Shown here: positions 39,155 to 49,613 of the stretch, one piece after another
Layout of the letters: each line of letters starts with the position of its first letter
Numbering within the stretch: position 1 is the first letter of the stretch
DNA from: Alloascoidea africana
Taxonomy: Eukaryota > Ascomycota > Alloascoideomycetes > Alloascoideales > Alloascoideaceae
Reading direction: 5' to 3'
DNA length: 64,000 nucleotides
Assembly: GCA_030581615.1 (NCBI GenBank)
Contig: JAKTTT010000023.1
Coordinates: 186,001 to 250,000 of the forward strand
Position numbers and translations under genes: made by a program
The notes under the pieces: model-generated
The model's database searches: none
What the model saw: the letters and a program-made list of their open reading frames with translations, nothing else
What the model was told of the DNA's origin: nothing

Positions 39155-41965
39155 TTAAAGATTGCTGTTGAAAACTCTTCCCAAGAACAGGAGAGGACTA
39201 ATCATAGTGGTTATAGAGACACAAATTGTCTCAATCACGACTGAAATCTGGTACAAGACCCATATCAAGATAACAATCTCAAAAACTATTGCGCCTGATT
39301 GCAAAGAAGGTACGTGTGTTCGAGCATAATTCACCGGCGCCATGGCATATCTGAACAGCGCATATGGGTGGAGTTTCTGAGCAAGCGCTTTGTAGTCCAT
39401 ATTTACAGGTGAAAACTTGGGCATGACTCCTTGAAGTGGATTCCAATGAGGTTTTACTTGAACAGAAGCGGAAAAAATGGAAGAGGAATCCGATTCATAA
39501 GATGAAATATCATCTCTGTCTATTCTTCTTGGAGCACTTCGAAATCCTCTGTTTCTGATCCCTCTTGTTTGCCTCTGCGTCACATCCGGTGGATCGAGCT
39601 GTCCAGGAACAATGGGAAAACCCCTGCTTTGTGTTTGTTGATCTTTGTTCATCGCAGCTATACTCTTTCGCATTTTCCGTCTTCTGCTTGCATCCTGTGC
39701 TTCCTCAATAGGACCTGCGAGCGAATCGAACAGACCTTGTTCTAGAGAACGCTGGCTATTATATGAAGCACTAAAATCCGGATTGTTTTCGCCCATGTTT
39801 TCTATAGGCCCACCGTCGTAATACGACGCATTCAAACCTCTCGGCTCTTCTTTGTAGAATGAAGCGTTCAAACCTCTTGGTTCCTGTGTCGCTCCCGGCA
39901 CAATTGGACCTTGCTCGTAAAACGAAGCGTTCAGTCCTCTATGCCCTTCCTCAATTGGCTCTTTCCTCACATTTTCAGAACCAGGAAAGGCTTGATTACC
40001 CATAGATCCAACCGCCTTTTGGGAATTGAAACCAGAGACAGGAATAGGAATAGGAGGAGCCACACTTTGCTTCAACGATATAGAGTCCTCTGGAACGAGA
40101 AATGGTGAATTTGGCCTGCTGTCTCCATATAGTGAACCATTTTGAGAACCTCCCAGGAAGCTACTGGACCTGCTATGTATGGATGCATTATAGATTGATT
40201 CCTGTCTCTCAATTTCTTCTAGGACGGCACCAGGGTCCTCAAGCTCGCCAATTTGGGCTTTTGTGGCTGGGGGCTCATTAATGATGCGTATCTGTTGTCT
40301 TAGATCTTGTAAACCATTCTCAAAAAGAGTGGACACTCCAATGTTTTGAAGGGGAGCTTCACCTTTGTACTTTCTGTAAACTGTTGGCTCACGTTTAAAC
40401 TTAAATGTGAACTTCCTAGAGTTTGTCTCTGGGTGATTTTCAATCTCAAATCCAAACGTGGAATCAAAACTTGCCGCTCTAAATACGTTTCTAAATCCAG
40501 TTTTGAATTTAGAAGTTATGCCGCCATCCGATTCCTCTGCAAAGGCAAGATCGATTATGGAATTTGCCGTTGTGGGCCTATTGTGAATAGGATGAATCAG
40601 CTCCGAGCTATCTGAGTAATCCGACCCATCAGATTCGTAAAACTGTCGGCTCACCACCGGAACTGACCGTGCTGGTGGCGGTGGTGATGGTGACGGAGTA
40701 GGCACAGAGACCGGCAGAGGATGGGGCACTGTGTTAATGGATCTATTAACAGCCTTTCCCTCAACAGGTTTAGGAAAGCTTTGTGCTGTTGGCGTTGACT
40801 TTTGGTGTCTGTGAACAGGCAAACTGTCAAAACGGACCGAGCTTGATTCATTTCCTCTTGGTATACTTCTGGGAGCAACATCTGGATTGAGTGATTCTAT
40901 AGGGATATAAACGGGTCCATCACCATCACCATCACCGCTTAGCAATTGTGTTTGTGACGGTGGTGGTCTTTTGGTTTCAAAATTAGAAATGGAACGAGTC
41001 CCTCCACCTTCTGCAAAACTAAACTTTGGGTTTTTGATCCTTGGTTCGTCGACTACTTCTCTTCTTGTCTGTGTTTTTCTAGCCTTGGGTAAAGCTGCAG
41101 GCATGGGAGGGTATGTTTGCTGCACAAACGAGGTATGGAAAGGGATGTATTCCTCCGAATCAGATCCTGATGCATAGGGAGAAAGATCTCTTGAACTTGA
41201 CCTGAACCCTGGCCTAGATCTCGATCTTGATCGAGAATGCGAACTCGCTCTGGAAGTAGCAGTCATGCCTCTCGTCCTGTAGTTTCTTCTTTCAGATTGA
41301 GGTTCTCGGGGAGCAAAATTGGGGATCAAGGTCGTTGGTGAGATTTCACGGCTTGAACTTACAGGTGGATACTCAAAGTGAGCTACCTGAGGCACGGTAT
41401 TTAGGGGTAATTTCAATGGTACACCCCTATCATTACCAGGTCGATTACTATTTGCTCCAATATTTGATTGTGGTTTTTGATTCGGATACAGGAAAGTTAC
41501 AGTGGGAGTTTCACGCGGGATAACAGTTGAAGGCTTTAAGATGCCATCACTTGACTTCTGCATTTTCGGTTGAGTAACTTTTGCTATCGAGGAGTCATTG
41601 GAAAAAGATCCTTTTCTAAGATACTCAATTATGTTTTCATCAAAGCCGCCATCGTATCCAATATTGGACATATTTGGGGGTCTTGGGAGTCGATCATCAT
41701 TAAAACTGTCGGAAAAAGAACGAAAATGAATTCCTTTAGCTGCTGTATCCGATTCATTCCCACCTAGAGCCACAGCAGCAGCAAAAGGTGACCTCAGGGA
41801 GTTATGCTTTCTATTGATCGAACCTCTCGTGTTTGTGCCTGGCCCAGAGTTGAGCGTAGACCTTTTCCACTGCTGCCTGGGCTCTTCAATCTGATCATTC
41901 ATGCCCGTTCCATTCTTGTTTTCTGGCGTATGCGGGGAATGGAAAACTGTGTGATTTTTTGACAT
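39155..41965 (-). CDS. Tail-anchored low-complexity protein with short internal repeats, unknown function
   Basis: A 936-residue protein I do not recognise. Residues 1-480 are Ser/Pro/Arg-rich and disordered, with an SR-rich stretch (SHSRSRSRSRPGF). About 480-580 is less biased and could be a folded core (SKFKTGFRNVF to KFTFKFKREPTVYRKYKGE). Around 680-740 a unit of the form RGLNASFY occurs three times, with a weaker fourth copy. The last 75 residues hold two hydrophobic stretches (SGAIVFEIVILIWVLY and ISPLLFLG) separated by few residues, so the protein is probably anchored by its C-terminus in the ER, nuclear envelope or another endomembrane with the bulk in the cytosol. The start is the ATG in CCATAAATG context. 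The neighbour PRB1 is upstream in the same orientation and unrelated. Confidence 0.8.
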   Translation of the reverse strand: MSKNHTVFHSPHTPENKNGTGMNDQIEEPRQQWKRSTLNSGPGTNTRGSINRKHNSLRSPFAAAVALGGNESDTAAKGIHFRSFSDSFNDDRLPRPPNMSNIGYDGGFDENIIEYLRKGSFSNDSSIAKVTQPKMQKSSDGILKPSTVIPRETPTVTFLYPNQKPQSNIGANSNRPGNDRGVPLKLPLNTVPQVAHFEYPPVSSSREISPTTLIPNFAPREPQSERRNYRTRGMTATSRASSHSRSRSRSRPGFRSSSRDLSPYASGSDSEEYIPFHTSFVQQTYPPMPAALPKARKTQTRREVVDEPRIKNPKFSFAEGGGTRSISNFETKRPPPSQTQLLSGDGDGDGPVYIPIESLNPDVAPRSIPRGNESSSVRFDSLPVHRHQKSTPTAQSFPKPVEGKAVNRSINTVPHPLPVSVPTPSPSPPPPARSVPVVSRQFYESDGSDYSDSSELIHPIHNRPTTANSIIDLAFAEESDGGITSKFKTGFRNVFRAASFDSTFGFEIENHPETNSRKFTFKFKREPTVYRKYKGEAPLQNIGVSTLFENGLQDLRQQIRIINEPPATKAQIGELEDPGAVLEEIERQESIYNASIHSRSSSFLGGSQNGSLYGDSRPNSPFLVPEDSISLKQSVAPPIPIPVSGFNSQKAVGSMGNQAFPGSENVRKEPIEEGHRGLNASFYEQGPIVPGATQEPRGLNASFYKEEPRGLNASYYDGGPIENMGENNPDFSASYNSQRSLEQGLFDSLAGPIEEAQDASRRRKMRKSIAAMNKDQQTQSRGFPIVPGQLDPPDVTQRQTRGIRNRGFRSAPRRIDRDDISSYESDSSSIFSASVQVKPHWNPLQGVMPKFSPVNMDYKALAQKLHPYALFRYAMAPVNYARTHVPSLQSGAIVFEIVILIWVLYQISVVIETICVSITTMISPLLFLGRVFNSNL
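39800..39950 (-). repeat. Three coding repeats of an RGLNASFY unit
   Basis: Three near-identical copies of a unit reading RGLNAS(F/Y)Y plus an acidic or GPI-containing spacer lie within about 150 bases; at DNA level the copies share a GCGTTCAAACCTCT-like core on the plus strand. They may be short linear binding motifs repeated for avidity. Confidence 0.75.
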
Positions 41966-42453
41966 TTATGGGGAACCAGAAACCAAAAATTGAGAATTGA
42001 AGGAGATGTGCCGATGATAGCGTAGTGGTCACGGAAGCTAGTTGATGCTCCTGCTTGAAATATATTCTGGAAAGAGTAGATGTCTGGACAGAGGAAAGTC
42101 GAAAATTCAGCACAAAAGAAATGTTACTGAAAGGAAAACAGAATGAGATGTTTAGGACATCGTAAATTCTCGTATCTGGGTCGTAAGATCCCTAATAATC
42201 GATATTCAGGAGGCTGGCGTCAATGCGGAATAAGGTTACAGGTGCACGTGCGTATGGAGAATACTAACAGTACAGACCATTCAGCTTTTTATTCAGATTG
42301 AAATCACTTCTATAACTCATATGGAAACGCGGCTACTACTTTCAAATGCTATTCTATCCCAAACAACAAACAGAAAGAAAACAGTACCTACACCCCAATC
42401 ATTAAGTCCGAACTGTGTTGTTCTTTTCATACCCTAAACATTATTTATTGTAT
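41966..42453. other. Intergenic promoter region with GCACGTGC
   Basis: 488 bases: the promoter of the tail-anchored protein and the 3' flank of PRB1. The palindrome GCACGTGC at 42244-42251 is an E-box of the Pho4/Cbf1 type, about 280 bases upstream of the ATG. Nothing else seen. Confidence 0.45.
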
Positions 42454-44106
42454 TCAAGACAAGATATTGAACTCATCTCTGATATCATCGATAAGATTAT
42501 TAACCTCTTCAAAGAGCCTGTTGGTCAAAGGACCAATTTTAGCCTCCAGGGCTTCGTTAAACTGAGCGGACTTCTCATCAACAGCTTTCGCTGCCTCTCC
42601 GCCCGACCAGAAATCAGTCAAGTTGCCACCAGCACCGTTGAATACCAAAATGTTGGGTGTATCTTTTGGAATATCGGTCAACGTATCATATGTAGCATAA
42701 GAAATTAGATTCTTCTTCAACTGTGCGGGAGTAATCGAAGCAGAGGCGAACTCGGAGTCGCTTTCTGGGACTAGAGAGAGATAGTAAGATAGCAATCCTG
42801 CAACGTGAGGAGAGGCCATGGAGGTGCCAGACAGGGAAGCTGTGGCGTATTTCGAGCCAATGTAAGTAGATAGAATGTTGAGACCAGGAGCAAAAATGTC
42901 TACACATTTGCCAAAATTGGAAAAATAAGCTCGGGCATCCTTCAGCTCTGAGGCACCAACTGTAACGGCGTCAGCAGCAGCAGCTGGAGAGTAGTTACAA
43001 GCATCAGCATTGTCATTGCCTGCAGCGACTGCAAAATGCAGACCAGCCTTGACGGCTGCGTTCACAATGGCATCAAGCGAAGGAGACTTACCTCCACCAA
43101 GAGACATGTTGGCCGTGGAGCCCTTAAAGCCCTTCTTGTTTGCCTTTGAAGCTGCAATGTGTTCCTTTGCAGCGTACTCAACGCCCTTGATAACGTCGGA
43201 CATGGAGCCCGAGCCATTGCTTCTAAGAACCTTGACGGCAACAATGTTGGCCTTCTTTGCAACACCATATGCTTTTGAGCCGATGGTTCCAGCACAATGG
43301 GTACCATGACCGTTTCCATCAACGTCTTCATCTCCTTGAGGAATAGTCTTACCCCATTGCGCACGGCCCTCGAACTCAACATGGTCAATGTTAACACCAG
43401 TATCGATGACATAGGAGGTAACACCCTCTCCACCATCTGAGTCATAAAGGTACTTGTTGAAGGAGCCAAGCGTGAGCGGTTCACGGTGAGATATACGGGC
43501 AAGACCCCAAGGAGCGCCATGCTGGGTTGCAAAGTCGCTGGACTTTACAATCGAGTCATGTTCGACCATTGCTACGCTGGGATGTCTCCTAATGCTCTCC
43601 AAAGTCTCTGGGAGGAGGGTAGCGGCGTATCCAGTGAATGAACCGACTTTAAAGATGTCCTTGATCCCACCCATAGCAGATTCTTGTTTATCCAAGCTCG
43701 TCATAGCAAAGAACGCATTGTGTGGATCTGCGCTTCTCAGTTCTCCAACATGAAGGTCATTGAGGTTCTGAGCCCACTCCACATGTCCAGACAGCTCGGA
43801 GGCATCGACGTCATCTTTGAGGATAATGATGTAGGCGTGGGGAATGAGGTTCTCTAATGCTTGGATGGTTGAAACTATGGGCGCTGACAGGGCCTCGGGT
43901 AAAAGACTCTCAACGGAATGAACGATGCTCTTGGTCTTGTCGATAACAGAATTGGCGGATTCGGATAAAGCAATCTTGTTGATAGCCTGTTGTGCGGCTT
44001 CGCCTTGGTTAACGATTTGGAACTCATCGCCATCCAGCTTTGGGATGACCAAGGCGGCAGCGGTCGAGACCAACGCTGCAGGGACAATAATCGATGCCGT
44101 TTTCAT
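42454..44106 (-). CDS. PRB1: Vacuolar proteinase B / cerevisin (subtilisin family)
   Basis: A 550-residue preproprotein. A signal peptide (MKTASIIVPAALVSTAAA) is followed by a propeptide with an inhibitor_I9 domain (HAYIIILKDDVD, about 90-180). The S8 peptidase domain begins near QHGAPWGLARIS. The catalytic triad is Asp235 (VIDTGVN), His267 (GHGTHCAG) and Ser429 (SGTSMASPH), with oxyanion Asn364 (AAGNDN). A C-terminal extension with GGNLTDFW follows, as in cerevisins, which is trimmed in the vacuole. The enzyme matures other vacuolar hydrolases and degrades proteins on starvation. The frame stays open 138 bases upstream but only from a GTG; the ATG at 44106 gives the signal peptide and is preferred. 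GC content is high, consistent with strong expression. Confidence 0.95.
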   Translation of the reverse strand: MKTASIIVPAALVSTAAALVIPKLDGDEFQIVNQGEAAQQAINKIALSESANSVIDKTKSIVHSVESLLPEALSAPIVSTIQALENLIPHAYIIILKDDVDASELSGHVEWAQNLNDLHVGELRSADPHNAFFAMTSLDKQESAMGGIKDIFKVGSFTGYAATLLPETLESIRRHPSVAMVEHDSIVKSSDFATQHGAPWGLARISHREPLTLGSFNKYLYDSDGGEGVTSYVIDTGVNIDHVEFEGRAQWGKTIPQGDEDVDGNGHGTHCAGTIGSKAYGVAKKANIVAVKVLRSNGSGSMSDVIKGVEYAAKEHIAASKANKKGFKGSTANMSLGGGKSPSLDAIVNAAVKAGLHFAVAAGNDNADACNYSPAAAADAVTVGASELKDARAYFSNFGKCVDIFAPGLNILSTYIGSKYATASLSGTSMASPHVAGLLSYYLSLVPESDSEFASASITPAQLKKNLISYATYDTLTDIPKDTPNILVFNGAGGNLTDFWSGGEAAKAVDEKSAQFNEALEAKIGPLTNRLFEEVNNLIDDIRDEFNILS

Positions 44107-44547
44107 TGTATAAAGGTGTAACGGGGATGTGAATAGCAGAGGATGACGAAAAAGAGGGCTGGGGCGGGAGGACTTGGAGAAGAGAAAAGAAGAAGATGGG
44201 CTGGTGGCGGACTTTAGTTTATCTATTGCGGAGTATCGCGGCACAAGTGTGGAGGACCGCGGCGCACTTATGCCTCGCGTGCAAGTCCGCGATTTCAGCC
44301 AACTTGCGAATTTGCTTAAAGGTCGAGATTCTATTTATGTGTGCGCCGTGTTCTATTATCTAGCCACAAACCAGTTCTCTGTAGTTCCAGTAAGCAACTC
44401 CTATTCTCCAATTACTGCCTACAAACACATTACTACGGATGGTGATGTCAATGATAATGTTAATGCCTCTCCTCCTTTGCGCAGATTGAATCTCTGCATG
44501 CCTTTCTCTTTTTTAAACTGTCTTAGCTGCTGTTCTGCTCTCCAGTA
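44107..44547 (-). promoter_or_regulatory. PRB1 promoter with a cluster of CGCG elements
   Basis: Between about 44234 and 44292 four CGCG-containing elements occur in 60 bases (TCGCGGC, CCGCGGCG, TCGCGTG, CCGCGAT), partly in inverted arrangement. CGCG is the core of the Rsc3/Rsc30 site that clears nucleosomes in yeast promoters. A CATAAATAG TATA-like element lies near 44330. The downstream end holds the 3' flank of RAD6. Function inferred. Confidence 0.4.
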
Positions 44548-45267
44548 TTACTCCTCCCATGAAGTTTCCACCGTCTGCCTCACTCGTTTGATGTACTGGC
44601 TTCTGTGGTCTTTGTAAAGGTTCGCTGCCTCCACGTTTGCAGGGCTGGAAATGTTGGGATCGTTAAGTAGCGATTGTATTGAGGTCAAAATAGATGCGAC
44701 ATCGTAAGTCGGACTCCACCTATTCTGCAAGATATCGAGACAAAGCTCTCCCGAGGCATAAACATTTGGATGAAACATTTCGGAAATGAACTTGACAGAT
44801 GGGGGTTTGTTTGGATACGTCTCGTCAAACATTAAAACCAGACGAAAGGTTCCATCCTCAAACGGTGTGTCAGCGGGTCCGATTATAACGGCATTCCTAG
44901 GTATTTACATAAACGTTAACATCATGGTTCAGAAAGTGTTCTATGTTGCCACTATAAGCAATAGGACCTATCAAAAAAAAATGACAGCTACTTTCTTGCA
45001 AAGTGGACCGAAAAGGGATACATACCATGTTAAAACGTTATCAGATACTGGAGAAGCAGAAACTCCACCCGGAGGATCCTGTTGCATGCGCTGAGAGAAT
45101 CATAGATATCTCGTTAGCAGATCAGTTCACAATCAAAAGGCAAATACCTCTTTAGGGACAGAATCACTTTTAACAAAAAATCACTTTCAACCATCTACAT
45201 CGCTTTAGTCTCAAACGTAGCATACCTTGAAATCGCGCATTAAACGTCTGCGAGCATTTGTTGACAT
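44548..45267 (-). CDS. RAD6: Ubiquitin-conjugating enzyme E2 Rad6 (Ubc2/Rhp6)
   Basis: Three exons, 45267-45226, 45090-45026 and 44896-44548, give 151 residues. Introns are 135 and 129 nt: GTATGC donor with CTAAC branch and CTCAG acceptor; GTATGT donor with CCTAG acceptor. Each join restores conserved sequence (MRDFKRMQQDPP and [12 protein letters not shown]). Active-site Cys88 sits in [12 protein letters not shown]. Rad6 with Rad18 ubiquitylates PCNA in DNA damage tolerance, with Bre1 monoubiquitylates histone H2B, and with Ubr1 serves the N-degron pathway. The protein stops at ETSWEE, without the long acidic tail of Saccharomyces Rad6, like fission yeast and human orthologues. A GTCACGTGAC palindrome lies about 110 bases upstream. 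Confidence 0.95.
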
Positions 45268-46668
45268 TCTTCTGCTTTTGCCTTTTGAGAAATAACCAGA
45301 AAGCTCAATCAGGGAGTTGGTGCTTCAATAGAGATCCAAGCTTATGGGGAGTAACCCGGATATCAGTCTTTTGTAGTCACGTGACATGTGTTATTCCTGT
45401 TTTTCTGGAGGGTTGCTGAAGATCTTTCCACAATTTTCAATGTCTTGTTTGGCAGTTCAAAGATGAATAAGATCTGTCTGTTCTGGTTGTTGCTCAAGCA
45501 ATCAATTCTTGTTATTGGGCAAATCTTGGAGCTTTGTAGAAGGTTAGGAGCATAGCGGCATGTCTTGTAAGGCTTGAGATTTGACAATCTTTTCGCGAGA
45601 AAGCTGTACCGACTATCCAAAGGTATTCTATCACCGAAAGTGGCGGTGTCTTGTAATTTGGAGTCTGAACCAGGAATTTCTCTAGTAGGGATTGAGATCT
45701 GAGAGATGTTTGTTTGTTTAAACCTACAAGCAAACTTGACTGGTATCTGACAACCAGTGTTTCCAGACTTTTACTCCAAACGATCTGTAAAACAAAGCAT
45801 CCGGGAGTATACAGCCGTTTTTTGTATACAAATTAAAATATACATTCGGACAACTCATTCAATAACCGGACCGATCTGTATTTATGCTGATCTTGACCAA
45901 AAAACACAAAACAAATAAAAAAAAACGTTCGCTGCAATAGAGAACAAAATGCTACAAGATGGGTGTACTTGCAAGCATCCACACCACAAGCACATGTACT
46001 GAATTTCCCACCACATTGCGAATCGGATAGGAACTGTAACTGATCTTCAATTCACGATATCTTTTTCTGTTAGCTTAGACCGAAGCTCAAAGCGGGGAAA
46101 AACTGTCAATTAAACTGCCATTTGGAGCTGTTAAGGCTGTTCACCCTCCCCTTAGGATGCATTTGGACAAGGAAAGAGGAGAATGCTTGGTTAAAACAGG
46201 ATTTTCAAAATAAACGGTTGATTATTTTACATTGAATGTCTGCTTTTTTGGCTGGATACGATAACAGGAACACATCCCTTCTAAAAGCCCCATCTTCCGA
46301 CTCCCACCAACACATTTATCTTAGAAGGGTCTTGGAAAATGCAGCAAATGTAATAATGCATAAACTTTGTGAAACTCTCCTTTGCAAAAAGGCAGTATCA
46401 GAATTACATACTTTGTCGAATTGACGATTTAAAGACATACTCAATCTAGAACCACTCGCTGGTGAGACTATTGTCCTTCCTACAATGCAAAATTTCGTAC
46501 AATATAAAAATTTATTGTGAAAACTGAGAATGAAGAATGCTGTTGTACAAGGTATTTAGAGCTATATATATATACTCACAAAATATACATATAGATGGTA
46601 TAGAAGAGAGGAAAATGGAAAGGTCATATGCAATTCAATGCAAATTCAGCAAATAAATATAGACGATG
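45268..46668. other. 1.4-kb intergenic region between RAD6 and the Mob-like gene
   Basis: The proximal part is the RAD6 promoter, the distal part the 3' flank of the Mob-like gene, with a short TA-repeat near 46562-46576. No gene or RNA recognised. Confidence 0.5.
45374..45383. promoter_or_regulatory. Palindromic Cbf1 site GTCACGTGAC upstream of RAD6
   Basis: A perfect ten-base palindrome containing CACGTG with the flanks preferred by Cbf1, about 107 bases before the RAD6 start codon. The match is seen, regulation inferred. Confidence 0.45.
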
Positions 46669-47748
46669 CTAATAGCTATAACTCTTGTGTTTTCGTGAAT
46701 TTTGTTCTATCGGCTTTAGCTTTGTTGACTTAGATCCGAGTAGAGAATAAACATGCGCTCTAGATTTTGAATGTTGGTCGTTTAAACTGTAACATTCACT
46801 TTGTCTAAGTAATTCTCTTCTCAATTCTGTTTGATAATTGAAATTATTGGCAAAATGGAACCCGAGAATATCGTTCAGATCTGCATTAAGATTCATATTG
46901 CTCTTTGGAAGCTTTCCTGTACAGGCTGCACCAAAGAAAAGAGAGCGGTCATTCGCTGAAAAAAGATCATGTTCAAGACCCAATCCCAATAATCTAAAGT
47001 ACAGTGAATTGAGTCCTTCGATTCGAGTGAATAATATCTCGTGCTTACACCAAGCATGTTTCAGAATGTTGATCAACCTTTTAAAAACGATTATCAGTAA
47101 TCGGGTAGAAATGAGATTGTACTTAATTCCCAATTTGGATAAGCTTTGATACTCTTGTTCATGCTTTGAAATTAGATCCATTGAATGATCAAGTACATTA
47201 GAACAGTACGATATGGCGGAGTGGTTGCTTTTATCTTTGCCAATAGGATTCAATATTATCTCAAAATCGTTTGTTATTCTGGGAGATGAGCCTCTTCGTT
47301 GCCTTTGATCTGAGTTATGATGTATAAAACCCTCTTTCCCATCAACAGTGCCAATTACCATCAACGGGCAGGTATTCCCGCAGCCATTGTTGATCAGCTC
47401 TGCAAGCAGGAGATTAAAGTCGATAATGAGTCTTTTAAAGTTTTCAAATAGCCAGAGCTGTGGTTCGATCACCGATGGACAGCATATTAGAAACTTTAGT
47501 GGATAGTTATTTGCCAACAGTTCGTTGATCAGCCTCGTTACCAGGTAAGCATCTGTATAATGATTTTTGAGATTGGCGCCTCTATTGCTCTCGTAGTCTG
47601 TCAAATCTTCCAGTAGCTTTGTCACCAGCACGCTTGAGGATAATGTGTTTGAGGAGGTTGTCTGGGAAAGCTTCGATGAGGTAAACGATAGGACTTCTTC
47701 TTCAGCCATCACTTCGGGATACAGGTCTATTTGAATGTCGTTTATCAT
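46669..47748 (-). CDS. Divergent Mob-family protein, closest to Mob3/Mob4 (phocein)
   Basis: A 359-residue protein from the ATG at 47748; an upstream extension to 47829 starts only at TTG. The Mob fold is recognisable in segments at expected spacing: LWLFENFKRLIIDFNLLLAE (residues 99-118), the Cys pair C123/C127 in NGCGNTCPLM, ISYCSNVLDHSMDLI (about 179-193, cf. IDYTRHTLDGAACLL of phocein), then VFKRLINILKHAWCKHEILF with H231 and H236, in the place of the phocein HAYFHH zinc ligands. Mob proteins bind NDR/LATS or GCK kinases; phocein is the Mob of the STRIPAK complex. The 90-residue N-terminus and the basic C-terminus (about 270-359) are extra. Alternatives are Mob1 or Mob2, but the D/TC-type Cys motif and the ISYxxxxLD segment favour Mob3/4. 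Saccharomyces has no clear phocein. Confidence 0.6.
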   Translation of the reverse strand: MINDIQIDLYPEVMAEEEVLSFTSSKLSQTTSSNTLSSSVLVTKLLEDLTDYESNRGANLKNHYTDAYLVTRLINELLANNYPLKFLICCPSVIEPQLWLFENFKRLIIDFNLLLAELINNGCGNTCPLMVIGTVDGKEGFIHHNSDQRQRRGSSPRITNDFEIILNPIGKDKSNHSAISYCSNVLDHSMDLISKHEQEYQSLSKLGIKYNLISTRLLIIVFKRLINILKHAWCKHEILFTRIEGLNSLYFRLLGLGLEHDLFSANDRSLFFGAACTGKLPKSNMNLNADLNDILGFHFANNFNYQTELRRELLRQSECYSLNDQHSKSRAHVYSLLGSKSTKLKPIEQNSRKHKSYSY

Positions 47749-49613
47749 TCTTGTGTGTGAGGTTCTGCGTGGGGGGAGGAAAGAGCAGGAAGAAGGTCTG
47801 ATGTTAACGTCACAAGACCTCTCTTCCAAAAGTCACCTTTTGGGAAGTGGAGCGACGGGCTTCTCTTTTATATATCAGGGCTCTCAGTTTCTTGCGGACA
47901 CTATCGGGAGATGGAAACCTGAATGTGGGGAAATTGTGAAAGATCGACCAGATACCTTAAAATACGCACCGTGTCTGTCGTCCACATGGGCTCCCTCCTT
48001 TGACAAGAGGAAATTCAAGAAAAGTTGGGGGGACTGCCTACCAGCGGTTTGCCCAAGCGGATATCTACCTTTTCGCTAACACTTTGGCTTTACCGTATAA
48101 TATCCAATCCAGCCAATCAAGGCGTGTAGGCAGAAGTGTGAATCTAAACTTGTAACGCCCACGAATCTAGGAGCTTGGGCAACGAGCAGGAATAAATACC
48201 TGGGAGGTGTTTACGAGATGAGGCCAAACCAGATGAAAGACAGCAGCCAGTAAGATCCAGGTGCTTTCATCTGGTATTTAATTCCCACAGCTTTTTCCGA
48301 ATGCCAGAATGATAATATCCTTTTCAAACACGCCGTGTTAACGGTCAATTAGCTCTGGTCAATCAGACATTTGTTGTGTAAGCTATCGGAAATCGGTCCG
48401 CTAACCACCGTGATGCACATCCACTAGGTCCCCAAGCTGACACAGAAGAGACATAGCAGATGACAGTGACAGTGAAAAGAATAGAAACAGGCTGCGCAGA
48501 TTCTTGAGCTGTGCAACTTGTGCAAAAAAGCGTATTCTGCGAGTTTTGTAAGGTTTGAATAGGTACCGGTACTACTTTCCCACATCCCAAATGTACCATG
48601 CTCCTAGGTAGTAAGTATCAAGAGGAGTTTAGCAGAAATTTTGCCTATCCGCAAAACTTTGTAAACCAAGACGCTGGAGCAGAAGAAGGATTAGGAAAAG
48701 AAGCAAATGCGCTGAGGATTCTCACGTGTGAGTTTCACAGCAAATGCTTTGCACTATTATTTATGATCCAGGTTGGCAAAGGCAAATCGATTATTTTGGT
48801 GGTTTTACAGCAAATGCAATATCAGATGCTTTCCTTGACATATCGACGACAAGAGTAGCATTAGCAGGTTTGTAATAGGAACTTAGACGGAATATAGCAG
48901 GGGAGTTCCTGTGTTGTAACTTATTTACTGAAGACGCTGAACGGGCATAATCTTGATGGCTCAACAGCAGCGTGTATGTGCTGGCATTGGTTTGTGGTCC
49001 CAATTGGTACATTATATTATAAGCAAATCTACAAAGTATTTTTCTTTTTCTTGTTATCCAGCATGCTACTAGCCAGCTATTTACTGAGACCGATGTGATT
49101 GCTTTATATTTCTCAAAAGCAAGAGATTTCTTAATAACCACGGATTATTAAATCTCCAGATCTTGCAGCGTCAACAAGAAGTGAAACACATTTAGTGAAG
49201 ATCTTTAATCCCTGTTGAAAGAATCAGGCGAGAGCTTCTGTTCCTACTCAAAAAAAAAAAGAAACTATGGTTGTTAGTTACAAAATGGCATACTCAACAG
49301 ATTAACCAATGTTTACAAACTTCTGCTAATATTAATGGACATAAATAAATGTGTTTACAGGCATAAGTAAAGTAAAAAAAAAAAAAGTTAATGCTAACAT
49401 TCATCTGACAAAAAAAAAAAAAAAGTAACCACAAGGAATCGCATACTTATATCAACTACCCATTTCGAACATCGTTCTTTCTTGAATACTTCTTCCCAAA
49501 GCGACGCCCGTGTTGTTGCGCCTTCCTTTCAGCAAGTGTACATACAGGACAAATTTACACCAGTTCTTGTCGATTCTCCTGATTTCTATAATGACTCATG
49601 ATCCGCCATTATT
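47749..49613. other. 1.9-kb intergenic region
   Basis: Promoter of the Mob-like gene (47.75-48.1 kb), then non-coding DNA and the 3' flank of SCS7. Several A-runs (around 49251-49261, 49376-49387 and 49410-49424) lie near the SCS7 end. No reading frame with family similarity. Confidence 0.5.

Noticed and set aside
44107-44244. Upstream extension of PRB1 to a GTG at 44244
   Set aside because: No ATG in the extension, and it would bury the signal peptide that starts exactly at the ATG at 44106.
47749-47829. Upstream extension of the Mob-like gene
   Set aside because: The frame opens with TTG only; the first ATG is at 47748.
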